Positions 44,453-53,581 of a stretch of DNA of 64,000 bases are shown here, in pieces. Positions within the stretch are counted from its first letter, which is position 1, and each line of letters begins with the position of its first letter. The position numbers and the translations under genes were made by a program. This DNA is from Exiguobacterium marinum DSM 16307 (GTDB taxonomy: Bacteria; Bacillota; Bacilli; Exiguobacteriales; Exiguobacteriaceae): positions 194,501 to 258,500 of the forward strand of contig NZ_KK211189.1 of the NCBI RefSeq assembly GCF_000620845.1, given 5' to 3'. The notes beneath the pieces are model-generated. The model saw nothing but the letters and a program-made list of their open reading frames with translations, searched no databases and was not told where the DNA came from.

Positions 44453-47065
44453 TTATTTCATCAAGATGGACTTCACTTGATTCGGTAAGATATGAAACTG
44501 ATTGTTTGACACGACCTCAGTAATGTCTCGAACCGGTTCTTCATTCAAATTGACTTCAGTGAATGAATCAAAGTCTACTTTCGTAAACATGAGAGGAATC
44601 GTATGCTCAGTCGGGTTATATACACGTAACAGTAACGCTTTTTCATTTTCGGCCTTTTTCAAAGTACTCATTAATAAGCCATTTTCAGTCATCTCTAAGA
44701 GTGATGCAGAGGCGTTTAAGCGAAGTCCAGTTGGATTAAGCTTCATCGCGTCATGTGGTATTTTGTTATAGGTCACAATCGGTGTAAGATGACGTTTCGC
44801 CAAGTCAGAGAGACGTTCAGTTCCATCCAATGATGTGAACGCAAAGTCAAACGTGTAAGTGCCAATCATCTGCGAATCAGGTGTCGACAATTTGATTCCG
44901 GATGGTCGTCCAGGTCGTCGAACAAGCTCTTCTTTACCTAACACGCCTACACTTCGGAATAAGGTGATGGCCAGTGTCGATCCGCCTTCTTCTATTACTT
45001 CAAACTCACGTGAACTATTCGTAATGACACCCATTCCATTTCCTGATTCTTCTTGTAATCCCACATAAGACAACATCGGGAAAATTCCGTCCGGTCGTTC
45101 ATTCCATCCTTCTTCTTCCCATACATGAATTGCAGCATCGATGAACGGTCGTTTGATTTCACCGAACTGATTGTCGGAAAACGAAATATTCGTTTGGACA
45201 GAAGTTGGCAAACAAAGGCGAAGGCGATGATCATTTGCGTCATTGTCCACGACTACTTTGAGTCCAATTGTTGAATCATTTTGTTCAATGACCAATTCAA
45301 GTGAGACCTTCAACAGATTCGTCAGACGCCCATCTTTTCGTTCCATCAAATCACTCGGGATCTTCATATCATGTGAAATCGTGACAACTGTTCGGTTGGA
45401 TGTGCTCGTCGTTTGAATGATCGGACGACTCGATTGTGTTGTGATCGGATTGTCTCCTGCGAGCGGAGAATAGTCATATTCATCTCCATCATCTCCACTA
45501 TCTTCGAGCCACAACAAATCTTGGTGCAATACGCCCGATCGTTTATCCAGCAAATCGATGGTTCCATTTTCTTTGACCGTAATGTTATAGACTTTTGTTT
45601 CAATCAGTTGTGGACCAAATACTGTCGTCTCTTCTACAGCTGTTGGCGTCGACTCTGATACCACAAATACGGTTTCATAGCTAAGTGCTGCCAATTCACG
45701 TCGAACTTCGATTGTATACTTGTAAAACGGATCATAGTTGCCGTAGTGAACGATTTGGCGATCAATCAAGCCTGGATCAATGATTTCTTTTTGAATCAAT
45801 TCATAAGGTACTTCCATTCCATCTTCTGTTTCTAAACGGAATGATTCAAACTTTGTGATGACTTCCGTCCGAATCACACGTTCTTCGGCAATGCTTCTCA
45901 AGTTAAAGAACGTTAATCTGTCTTCTGTTCGTTTCGTGTCAATCGAATCCACAATTCTACGTTTATAGAATGTGATCAATTGATCTGTTTTCTCGTTTGC
46001 GATGAAGAAACGGTTAAAGATTTCAGCATGGACTTTATCTGAACAACAGCAACCGATGCTGTCATGGGCATGATTCTTCATGATTTCTTTCCAAATCAAT
46101 TCAATCAGACCGTGATGATATTCAATGCCAAGGGAATACGCTAAACTCATCAATGGTTCGAGCATGTTCGTCAACTTGTTCTCGATGATGGCATTCATCG
46201 TTTTGATATCCATTCGAGTTGAATAGATACTTCGGTGAACCCGCATGTATTTTCCATCGAGAAATTCGCCGCTAATCGTCGGAAGATTCAACTGTTGCTC
46301 GAGTTGTTCGAATACTTTTTCGTAGCGACTCAAGAAAAATTCACGTTCAGGATACAAACGATGCAGTTCGGTGAGCACTTCCGTAATATTTTGCTGAATT
46401 GGCATCTGGTCATGACCATTTGGAAGGAGAAGGTTCTCTCCTGTGGCTCCGCGATCAAGCACTGGCAAATATTTATCCATGCGTTTCTTTAAAGCCTCTG
46501 GTTCGGTAGGCAAATACTTACCGATGGCATAACCGAGTGGCATCAATTGAACCAATACGTTCGATCCATCTTTCGATTCCCAGTAGAATTCAGTCTTGTT
46601 TGTCCCATGACGTTCCGACGTCCCACGCCAAAAGATGGAACGCTTAATCCCGAAACCATTCAAAATCATTGGCATTTGAGCAGATTGACCAAAGGAATCA
46701 GGCAGATATCCGATTTCCATATGGGGTCCGAATTCTTTAGAGTCTTTAATACCGTATAGCAAGTTTCGAACAATTGATTCTGCCCCAACAATCATCTCAT
46801 CCGTCTGTGTATACCAAGGTCCGATGATCAACTTGTTCGCCTGAACGAGGCGTTTAATCCGCTCACGATTCTCAGGCTTGACGGCTAAATAGTCTTCTAA
46901 AATAGACGTTTGTCCATCTAACACGTAATACGGATAGTGCTCATCTGTTTCCAAACGATGCATAATTTCTTCTAAGTTATTCACCAACAGAATTCTTGAC
47001 TCTTCTGTGGAGAAGTACCATTCACGATCCCAATGCATATGTGGAACCACATGAACCTGTTTCAT
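44453..47065 (-). CDS. mngB: mannosylglycerate hydrolase (GH38)
   Basis: 870 residues, full length for GH38 alpha-mannosidases of the MngB type. It cleaves 2-O-(6-phospho-alpha-mannosyl)-D-glycerate to mannose-6-phosphate and glycerate in the cytoplasm. The zinc motif PHMHWDREW is at 8-16, the nucleophile Asp is in LPDSFGQSAQMP, and NHAHDSIGCCCSD gives the further ligand. No signal peptide. AAAGGAGAG precedes the ATG. Neighbours mngA, glxK and manA complete the pathway. Confidence 0.9.
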   Translation of the reverse strand: MKQVHVVPHMHWDREWYFSTEESRILLVNNLEEIMHRLETDEHYPYYVLDGQTSILEDYLAVKPENRERIKRLVQANKLIIGPWYTQTDEMIVGAESIVRNLLYGIKDSKEFGPHMEIGYLPDSFGQSAQMPMILNGFGIKRSIFWRGTSERHGTNKTEFYWESKDGSNVLVQLMPLGYAIGKYLPTEPEALKKRMDKYLPVLDRGATGENLLLPNGHDQMPIQQNITEVLTELHRLYPEREFFLSRYEKVFEQLEQQLNLPTISGEFLDGKYMRVHRSIYSTRMDIKTMNAIIENKLTNMLEPLMSLAYSLGIEYHHGLIELIWKEIMKNHAHDSIGCCCSDKVHAEIFNRFFIANEKTDQLITFYKRRIVDSIDTKRTEDRLTFFNLRSIAEERVIRTEVITKFESFRLETEDGMEVPYELIQKEIIDPGLIDRQIVHYGNYDPFYKYTIEVRRELAALSYETVFVVSESTPTAVEETTVFGPQLIETKVYNITVKENGTIDLLDKRSGVLHQDLLWLEDSGDDGDEYDYSPLAGDNPITTQSSRPIIQTTSTSNRTVVTISHDMKIPSDLMERKDGRLTNLLKVSLELVIEQNDSTIGLKVVVDNDANDHRLRLCLPTSVQTNISFSDNQFGEIKRPFIDAAIHVWEEEGWNERPDGIFPMLSYVGLQEESGNGMGVITNSSREFEVIEEGGSTLAITLFRSVGVLGKEELVRRPGRPSGIKLSTPDSQMIGTYTFDFAFTSLDGTERLSDLAKRHLTPIVTYNKIPHDAMKLNPTGLRLNASASLLEMTENGLLMSTLKKAENEKALLLRVYNPTEHTIPLMFTKVDFDSFTEVNLNEEPVRDITEVVSNNQFHILPNQVKSILMK

Positions 47066-47078
47066 TTCTATCTCTCCT

Positions 47079-49007
47079 TTATGCTGCTTCTTTTTCTGCC
47101 TTCAACTGTTTTTGAACTTTGTGTCTTCGTGTGTATAAGAGAAGGAATGTAGAGATTGCAGCCCCTACTAATGCCGCTCCCAACCAAATCGTTGCCGCGA
47201 AGAACAACGGCTGACCTTGAAGTAGTGCTAATGAGAAAATCCCTGCTCCTGGAACATTCAATCCAATTCCAAAATATGCGACGATTGCGCCCGTCACGGC
47301 TGAACCTGCAACGAGTGACGGGATCACTCGGAGTGGGTCATTGATCATGAATGGAATGGCCCCTTCTGTGATACCGGCAAGTCCAAGTAACCAAGTCTGT
47401 TTCCCGATTTCACGTTCTTCACGTGTGAACAAAGTTCTACCTAAACGCGTTGCCAATGTGACCGAGAAAGCAGAAACCATCTTGACCGAGGCGAATGCCG
47501 CATAAGGAATAAAGTTTCCGCTCGCCATCGCACCGATACAGAACGTATATGCCGCTTTGTTGATCGGACCACCTAAGTCAAACGAGACCATGGCTCCGAT
47601 AATTGCCCCGAGCAAGAGTGCGTTTGCTCCTTCTAAGCCACTTAACCATTCGAGCAACCCTGTGTTCAGCGCCGCAAGTGGTCGACCAATGACGAACAAC
47701 ATAATGGAACCGACGACTAATGTTCCTACTACCGGGTACACCCAGAAACTAATGAATCCTGCAAATGTACCTTTTGGTTGTATTTTCGCTTTCAAATACT
47801 TAAGGAAATAACCCGCTAACAAACCACCGAGCATCCCACCCAAGAAACCGCTACCAATTAAGTTCGCGGCAACACCAGCAGCAAAACCTGGACCTAGCGC
47901 CGGTTTATCTGCAATTGAATACGCCATGTATGCTGCAAGGATTGGAATCATAAGCTGACCTAAGAGCGATCCACCTAATTGTCTTAACAACCACAACCAC
48001 GAGCCTTCTTCAGCGTAAAGTGCCTGTAAATCAAAAATTTGGGCGATAAAGACCGCGACCGCAAGCGTCATTCCCCCGGCGACGATGACCGGTATAATAT
48101 GAGAAATCCCAGTAAGCAGTGAATTTTTCACTTCTGTCTTCCATGACTGACTATCTTCTTCAGTATGTGTAGCGGAAACTTCTTTGAACTCACCACGCGC
48201 TTCACTTTCGCCTTTATCTAGTGCTTTTTGTACTAACTGTTTGGCATTACGAAGCGGTGATGCGACTGACGTTTTTACTTTCGGCAAATGACTGAAACGT
48301 TCTTCTTCTTTTACCGAAACATCCACAGCAAAGATAACAGCTTCAGCACTTTCTAAATCTTTTGTCGAGTGGCGATCCTCAATCCCGTTCGCACCCTGCT
48401 TCTCGACTTTGACTTTCACGCCAAGTTCTTGACCAGCTTTGACCAAAGCTTCTGCTGCCATATACGTATGAGCGATTCCGGCAGGACAGGCTGTTACACC
48501 CAGAACTAACTTTTGATTTTCATTTGGTGAAATTGAATTCTCTTTCTCTTCCGTTTCATCTAATCGAATGAGCATCTCCTCAGGAGATTTTGATTGTAAT
48601 AAACGATTTTTGTACGTTGTATCAGTCAGACGAATGACAAACTCTGATAATAGTGACAAGTGAGTAGATCCAGCTTCAGCCGTTGGAATAGCCAACAAAA
48701 TGACAAGGTTGACCTTGTTGTTAGGATCGACACTTTCCCAGTCATTGATTGGTTGCTTAAGTGTGGCGATAGCAAAACCAGCTTTTACAACTGCATCTGA
48801 CTTTCCATGAGGAATCGCAAGTCCTCCTTCAAATCCTGTCGGCGATAGTGCTTCACGCTCCATCACTGCTTGATAAAATGTTGATTCGGACGTGATATTA
48901 CCATTTCGCTTAAGTTGTTTGATTAAAAAATGAATTACGTCTTCTTTTGAAGAGAAGGATTGTTCAACATTCAACAATGAAACGTCGGTGCTCTCTCTCA
49001 GTTGCAT
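47079..49007 (-). CDS. mngA: mannosylglycerate PTS IIABC (fructose type)
   Basis: 642 residues with IIA (about 1-150, His67 in GLAIPHGKS), IIB (about 165-270, Cys174 in TACPAGIAHTYMAAEAL) and IIC (about 290-625, some eight to ten membrane segments, FDLGGPINKAAYTF) in one chain. It imports and phosphorylates 2-O-alpha-mannosyl-D-glycerate. Assigned from domain order plus neighbours mngB and glxK; alone the sequence would be called fructose family. Confidence 0.88.
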   Translation of the reverse strand: MQLRESTDVSLLNVEQSFSSKEDVIHFLIKQLKRNGNITSESTFYQAVMEREALSPTGFEGGLAIPHGKSDAVVKAGFAIATLKQPINDWESVDPNNKVNLVILLAIPTAEAGSTHLSLLSEFVIRLTDTTYKNRLLQSKSPEEMLIRLDETEEKENSISPNENQKLVLGVTACPAGIAHTYMAAEALVKAGQELGVKVKVEKQGANGIEDRHSTKDLESAEAVIFAVDVSVKEEERFSHLPKVKTSVASPLRNAKQLVQKALDKGESEARGEFKEVSATHTEEDSQSWKTEVKNSLLTGISHIIPVIVAGGMTLAVAVFIAQIFDLQALYAEEGSWLWLLRQLGGSLLGQLMIPILAAYMAYSIADKPALGPGFAAGVAANLIGSGFLGGMLGGLLAGYFLKYLKAKIQPKGTFAGFISFWVYPVVGTLVVGSIMLFVIGRPLAALNTGLLEWLSGLEGANALLLGAIIGAMVSFDLGGPINKAAYTFCIGAMASGNFIPYAAFASVKMVSAFSVTLATRLGRTLFTREEREIGKQTWLLGLAGITEGAIPFMINDPLRVIPSLVAGSAVTGAIVAYFGIGLNVPGAGIFSLALLQGQPLFFAATIWLGAALVGAAISTFLLLYTRRHKVQKQLKAEKEAA

Positions 49008-49062
49008 AACTTCTGTCCTCCTTATGAGAAATGAATTACTTTCTATGAGCCAAGTGTATCAA

Positions 49063-49096
49063 CAAAAAAAAGAGAAGAACGATTCTTCTCTTTTTT
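49063..49096. terminator. terminator between the RpiR gene and mngA
   Basis: AGAGAAGAA pairs with TTCTTCTCT; A and T runs on both sides. It implies a separate promoter for mngA in 49008-49062, where TTGATA and TAATTC lie 18 bases apart on the minus strand. Confidence 0.75.
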
Positions 49097-49142
49097 GCAC
49101 AAACTCTATTCATGTAAGGGTTTTCATGTGTATTTATACACA

Positions 49143-49868
49143 TCATTTATATGATTTCCAATAATCTTCAAGGATGTGTCTTAATAGATAAAAAATAGGA
49201 GTCGGATCCGTAATATTATGATTGCGACTGTAGATTGGAGGAGATGAGAAATATAATGAATATGATGACTCTTTCTGTAACGTATTGTCGCATAGATGTG
49301 TAATGGCAATCGTCCGTACACAATGTTCTTTTGCGAGTTTTGCCAGCTCAATCAGCTGACTTGTTTCACCCGATACGGAAATAAGTATTAACAAGTCTTT
49401 ACTTGTTAAAGTCTCAAGTTCTGTCAACATGTTGTGACGGTGAAGATAGAATTCACACTTTTTGTTTACTGTTCTTAATCCATTCATTAAATACTCACAG
49501 TAAATAGCTGAGTCACCAATTCCATAAACGATGACACGTGGTGATTGATGAATCATCGTATTGAACGATTGTATTTTTTGAGAATCTAGCAAAGCATGTG
49601 TTTTTTTAAGGTTTTGCATTGCATCTAACTCTTCTAGTTCGCGTAGTTCTTCCTTTATGGCCGTTTTCATATGTGAGAATCCATCGTATCCAAGCTTTCG
49701 CGATAAACGAATAATCGTATTTGGTACCGTAAACATTTGCGTAGCCAACGATTGTACTGACATATGGGGTACATCTTCAAAATTGGCCTGAATATATTCT
49801 ATGATTTGATCGTCTGTATCATTCAACAGGTGCTCAAAGTTTAGAACTCGATCATTAAAATGAAGCAT
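49143..49868 (-). CDS. RpiR/MurR-family regulator
   Basis: 241 residues: N-terminal HTH_6 (MSVQSLATQMFTVPNTIIRLSRKLGYDGFSHMK, about 36-68) and a SIS sugar-phosphate domain (VIVYGIGDSAIYC, ILISVSGETSQLI). It likely senses a pathway sugar phosphate and controls mngA-mngB-glxK-manA, which follow it on the same strand. Escherichia coli uses a GntR-type MngR, so the regulator differs. Confidence 0.85.
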   Translation of the reverse strand: MLHFNDRVLNFEHLLNDTDDQIIEYIQANFEDVPHMSVQSLATQMFTVPNTIIRLSRKLGYDGFSHMKTAIKEELRELEELDAMQNLKKTHALLDSQKIQSFNTMIHQSPRVIVYGIGDSAIYCEYLMNGLRTVNKKCEFYLHRHNMLTELETLTSKDLLILISVSGETSQLIELAKLAKEHCVRTIAITHLCDNTLQKESSYSLYFSSPPIYSRNHNITDPTPIFYLLRHILEDYWKSYK

Positions 49869-49951
49869 AATCTCCTCCCGAAATACAACAATTCTACTAA
49901 TTTCTCATTTCCATTAAATATAAAAAATTTTTATGCACGTATCACTATTTA

Positions 49952-49967
49952 ATTTAAGCGATTACAA
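49952..49967. promoter_or_regulatory. candidate cre site before the RpiR gene
   Basis: ATTTAAGCGATTACA deviates from the cre consensus at one position in each orientation; 85 bases upstream of the RpiR-type start. Confidence 0.4.
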
Positions 49968-50012
49968 CAATCTCCATTAGCTTATACGACACACGAAAAA
50001 CTTGCAATCAAA

Positions 50013-50040
50013 CAAAAAAGAGGTGGTTTCCCCCCTCTTA
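50013..50040 (-). terminator. terminator of the glucose dehydrogenase-like gene
   Basis: AAGAGG pairs with CCTCTT with further G-C pairs inside; six T follow on the minus strand. Confidence 0.65.
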
Positions 50041-50048
50041 TTACTTCC

Positions 50049-50846
50049 TTACTGTACTTTGTTCTCTGGACCGAATGATGGATAGAGCGAAAGCCCACCA
50101 TCCGCAAAGATTGTTGTCCCTGTCACATAGGACGATTCGTCTGATGCGAGCCAAGCGGCAACGGCAGCGATTTGCTCCGGCTTCCCAATCGCATGTGATG
50201 GGATGAGAGCCTCTAACCCCTCTTTTTCTTCCGGATTGTTCATCGTTTCTTCATTGATTGGCGTGTCGATTGCACCTGGCGCGATCGCATTGACGCGAAT
50301 ATGGTTCGGTGCGTATTCGAGAGCGACTGATTTCGTGAACATTTTCACGCCGCCCTTACTTGCTGCATAATGCGTATAGCCAGGTCGTGGAATGACCTCA
50401 TGAACAGAAGACATATTGATGATATTGCCCTCGATTTCATGTTCAACAAAGTATTTCAAAGCGGCACGAACGCCAAGGAATGTCCCGTTCAAGTTAACGT
50501 CGATAATCTGTTTCCAGTTATCGAATTCCATTTCATGCGTCTTCGCTTCGACTTGTACACCGGCATTGTTGACGAAAAGATCCATCTTCCCGAATTCAGA
50601 GATGGCTTTCTCAATCATCTTCTCCGCAAGCCCTTCTTCAGAGACATCTCCTTTCACGGCGACCGCTTTCCCGCCACCCGCTTCGATTCCCCGGATGACC
50701 TCTTCCATTTCCTTTTCACTGCTTCGATAGTTGAGGACGACATTCATCCCCTCTTTTGCGTAGCGTTCCCCGATTGCTCGACCAAGACCTTTCGAGCTTC
50801 CGGTGATGACTGCGACTTTTCCTTTCAACTCTGGATAGTTTGCCAT
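50049..50846 (-). CDS. SDR, glucose 1-dehydrogenase-like
   Basis: 265 residues. The cofactor motif ITGSSKGLGRAIGERY is near 14-29, FVNNAGVQ near 90-97, and YAASKGGV with Tyr and Lys near 160-164; the ending GTTIFADGGLSLYPSF resembles Bacillus glucose 1-dehydrogenases, which act in spore germination or stress. Substrate is not proven by similarity. GGAGGAATTG precedes the ATG. Confidence 0.82.
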   Translation of the reverse strand: MANYPELKGKVAVITGSSKGLGRAIGERYAKEGMNVVLNYRSSEKEMEEVIRGIEAGGGKAVAVKGDVSEEGLAEKMIEKAISEFGKMDLFVNNAGVQVEAKTHEMEFDNWKQIIDVNLNGTFLGVRAALKYFVEHEIEGNIINMSSVHEVIPRPGYTHYAASKGGVKMFTKSVALEYAPNHIRVNAIAPGAIDTPINEETMNNPEEKEGLEALIPSHAIGKPEQIAAVAAWLASDESSYVTGTTIFADGGLSLYPSFGPENKVQ

Positions 50847-50918
50847 ATCAATTCCTCCTTCATCTTCTCGGTTTTAGTTCCCGCATTTCCCTTTTCCTCA
50901 AACATAGTTGGCTGCATT

Positions 50919-50947
50919 TTGAATATTTGATACAAATCAACTATACT
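50919..50947 (+). promoter_or_regulatory. SigA promoter of the CorC/HlyC gene
   Basis: TTGAAT, 17 bases, TATACT. Confidence 0.6.
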
Positions 50948-51023
50948 GAAACAAACTATTCATTTTCAGGAAACGCCTGAAAGACGTTTGATCTTATTCT
51001 TAATGGAGGTGACTCCCCGATTT

Positions 51024-52358
51024 TTGGGGGAATTGTTGGACAGTCCCATGTTACTTAGCTTATTCATCGTTACGCTCTTAATCTTTTTGACTGCCTTTTT
51101 CGTGGCAGCCGAATTTTCAATTGTAAAAGTGCGTAGCGCTCGACTCGACCAGCTCGTGCTCGAAGGAAACAAGAAAGCCGTCACTGCGAAAAAAGTCATC
51201 GAAAATATTGACGACTCGCTCTCTGCTTCTCAGTTCGGGATTACGCTTTCCGCACTAGGTCTCGGATGGATCGGCGCTGACCAAATCGAAAAATATATCC
51301 ACACGTTGGTTGAACAGTTGAACTTATCACAATCACTCGTGACGTTCTTGTCGTTTCTGATTGCATTTTTACTGATCGCGTTCCTGCACGTCGTCATCGG
51401 GGAATTAGTTCCAAAGACGCTTGCGGTTCATGAATCTGAAAAGTTGACGCTCCTTGTCGCGCGTCCGCTCTATGTGTTCACGAAACTCTTCTATCCGTTC
51501 ATTCGTGCCTTGAACAGTATGGCTCGACTGACTCTCCGCTTGTTCGGGGTTCAGACGACGGCTCAAGAAACGGCTCACTCGGAAGAAGAACTGAAAATCA
51601 TCATGACGGAAAGTTTCCGTAGTGGTGAGATTAACGAAAACGAGTTAGCATACGTACAAAACATCTTCTCCTTTGACGAGCGGATTGCCAAAGATGCCAT
51701 GGTTCCACGAATGAACATGGTGACGATTGATGAAGAAGATACAATCGAAGAAATTATTTCGGTTGTCGAAGAACACCAGTACACGCGTTATCCGGTCACA
51801 CGGGATGGCGATCGGGACGATGTTCTCGGATTCGTGAACGCAAAACAACTTTTCACTGCTCAACTTTCGAAAAATGATGCGCCGTTCGAATCGTTCATTC
51901 ATCAATTACCACTCGTTACTGAGTTCACTCCACTTCAAGAAGCGATGGTGAAAATGCAAAACGCACAGACGATGATGTGCCTCGTCATCGATGAATACGG
52001 GGGAACTGCCGGCCTTTTGACGATTGAAGATATTTTAGAAGAAATCGTTGGTGAAATCCGAGACGAGTTCGACCGAGATGAACAAGCTGAAATTACAGAA
52101 GTCGCTCCGAAACATTACCGTCTCTCGGGACTCGTATTAACACAAGAACTCGAAGAGCGGTTTGGCATCGAAATCGAGGATGATGTCGATACGGTCGGCG
52201 GATTCGTTTTATCACAAAAAGCGAACGCACGAACGGGCGAACGCTTCACTTTGCCTGGTAATCACGAACTGATTGTGAGTGAAGTCGATAATCACCGCAT
52301 CGTCTTCGTTGATTTGATTTTAGCCTCATATGAAGAGGAAGAACCTATATCAGAATGA
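51024..52358 (+). CDS. CNNM/CorC-HlyC family transporter
   Basis: About 444 residues. DUF21/CNNM membrane domain (about 10-185 with four segments and TAFFVAAEFSIVKVRSARL), a CBS pair (about 205-330), and the CorC_HlyC C-terminal domain (about 345-435). Related proteins export magnesium or handle cobalt. The start is uncertain: the frame is open to 50988 and a GGAGGTGA site at 51005-51012 is inside it, so the TTG at 51024 (11 bases after) fits best; ATG 51048 is the alternative. Upstream promoter is clear. Confidence 0.85.
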   Translation: MGELLDSPMLLSLFIVTLLIFLTAFFVAAEFSIVKVRSARLDQLVLEGNKKAVTAKKVIENIDDSLSASQFGITLSALGLGWIGADQIEKYIHTLVEQLNLSQSLVTFLSFLIAFLLIAFLHVVIGELVPKTLAVHESEKLTLLVARPLYVFTKLFYPFIRALNSMARLTLRLFGVQTTAQETAHSEEELKIIMTESFRSGEINENELAYVQNIFSFDERIAKDAMVPRMNMVTIDEEDTIEEIISVVEEHQYTRYPVTRDGDRDDVLGFVNAKQLFTAQLSKNDAPFESFIHQLPLVTEFTPLQEAMVKMQNAQTMMCLVIDEYGGTAGLLTIEDILEEIVGEIRDEFDRDEQAEITEVAPKHYRLSGLVLTQELEERFGIEIEDDVDTVGGFVLSQKANARTGERFTLPGNHELIVSEVDNHRIVFVDLILASYEEEEPISE

Positions 52359-52372
52359 TGCTTTTTTTCACG

Positions 52373-52402
52373 CCCTTCTCCTAAATGTAGAGAAGGGTTT
52401 TT
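52373..52402 (+). terminator. terminator of the CorC/HlyC gene
   Basis: CCCTTCTC pairs with GAGAAGGG, then TTTTT. Confidence 0.8.
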
Positions 52403-52445
52403 AACATTCGAATCGAACTGTCGCTATATTTTCGCCTCTTACCGT

Positions 52446-52526
52446 GATATACTGCACATATGTTGCTTATTTGAGTGTCACCCACTCAATGACACAACAT
52501 CACCGAAACATGGCGAGATGTTCGGT
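52446..52526 (+). promoter_or_regulatory. extended -10 promoter and two-hairpin leader of ypcP
   Basis: An extended -10 (TGATATACT, ending 52453) is followed at once by a hairpin (52460-52500: ATGTTG and TTGAGTG pair with CACTCAA and CAACAT, with two equal 5-base internal loop strands) and a second hairpin (52502-52526: ACCGA-ACAT with ATGTTCGGT). Confidence 0.5.
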
Positions 52527-52558
52527 TTAAACAGAAAGAAATAGAAAGAAGGTTACGC

Positions 52559-53551
52559 ATGGAACGCAAACTATTTTTGATTGACGGTAACTCCATGCTG
52601 GCCAGTGCTTATTATGGTGCCGCCGCGAGCCGAACGAAAAAAGGACGCGAGGTATCCAAAAACGATCGGAGTGCCGTCATCGGAATGACCGGCCTCATTC
52701 GGACGATTCTACGTAGACATCGTCCGACTCATTTTGTCGTCGTCTGGGACGTCTCACGTGAAACATTATGGCGTCGAGAACTGTACCCGGGCTATAAACG
52801 CCGCAGACGCCAAACACCGCCTGAATTGAAAGCGCAGATGGAACTCATGCGCCAATTGCTTGAGGATAGTGGGATTCCACAATTCCAAGTAGAAGGGTAT
52901 GAAGGGGAAGATTTGATTGCCCATATCGCGCGTAAATTCAGTTGTAGTGCCCCTGTGGTCATCATGACAAAAGATAAAGACTTGTTACAGCTTGTCAGTC
53001 CACGAATCACCGTTTGGTTACAAACACAGGAGCTTCAGCAAATGCAGGCTCGCTGTGACATTCGTGATAACCGTCCGTTACCTCTCAAACGTCATTTAGA
53101 AATTCGACCAGAAGAGATTGCAGCGTTATACGAAGGGTTGAAACCGAAGCAATTGTCAGCCGTTAAAGCGTTGACAGGAGACCGTTCTGACGGGATTCCT
53201 CCAGTGGCTGGACTCGATGAAAGTCAATCGGTTCAACTGATCAAACGATTCGGTTCACTCGATAAGCTGTATTCTGCCTTGAGCATCAAAGGTGACAAAC
53301 GACAACAAGTAAATGAAACGATCGCGGCACTGACGTCAGAGGAGGTGCCCCGTAACTTGAGACGAACACGCAAAAAAGCAGAGCGTAATATGGAGCTCGT
53401 TCGTCTTGATGTCACGGTGCCAGCACTTGAACATTTGAAGCTAGCTCATCTCGAGCTCAGCATCAACCCGAAGAGAGTCGAGCAAGCGTATCAAAAACGC
53501 GGACTTCGCATCTCATTCAATGCAAGTCAGAAGAAAGTATCCGCACATTAA
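52559..53551 (+). CDS. ypcP: 5'-3' exonuclease (YpcP-like)
   Basis: 330 residues, stand-alone homologue of the 5'-3' exonuclease domain of DNA polymerase I. Metal sites are LIDGNSML (7-14), VVWDVSRETLWRRELYPGYKR (about 60-80), EGYEGEDLIA, MTKDKDLLQLV, and the helix-hairpin-helix GDRSDGIPPV (about 207-216). It may remove RNA primers or flaps. Roughly thirty residues longer than the Bacillus protein, from memory. AGAAAGAAGG precedes ATG 52559. Confidence 0.85.
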   Translation: MERKLFLIDGNSMLASAYYGAAASRTKKGREVSKNDRSAVIGMTGLIRTILRRHRPTHFVVVWDVSRETLWRRELYPGYKRRRRQTPPELKAQMELMRQLLEDSGIPQFQVEGYEGEDLIAHIARKFSCSAPVVIMTKDKDLLQLVSPRITVWLQTQELQQMQARCDIRDNRPLPLKRHLEIRPEEIAALYEGLKPKQLSAVKALTGDRSDGIPPVAGLDESQSVQLIKRFGSLDKLYSALSIKGDKRQQVNETIAALTSEEVPRNLRRTRKKAERNMELVRLDVTVPALEHLKLAHLELSINPKRVEQAYQKRGLRISFNASQKKVSAH

Positions 53552-53581
53552 AAGAACGGACGTCAAGCGTCCGTTCTTTTT
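53550..53581. terminator. bidirectional terminator
   Basis: AAAGAACGGACG pairs with CGTCCGTTCTTT around a 5-base loop, with A and T runs on either side. Confidence 0.85.

Noticed and set aside
52489-52530. Thirteen-codon frame in the ypcP leader
   Set aside because: It starts in the hairpin without a ribosome binding site, so translation is unlikely.
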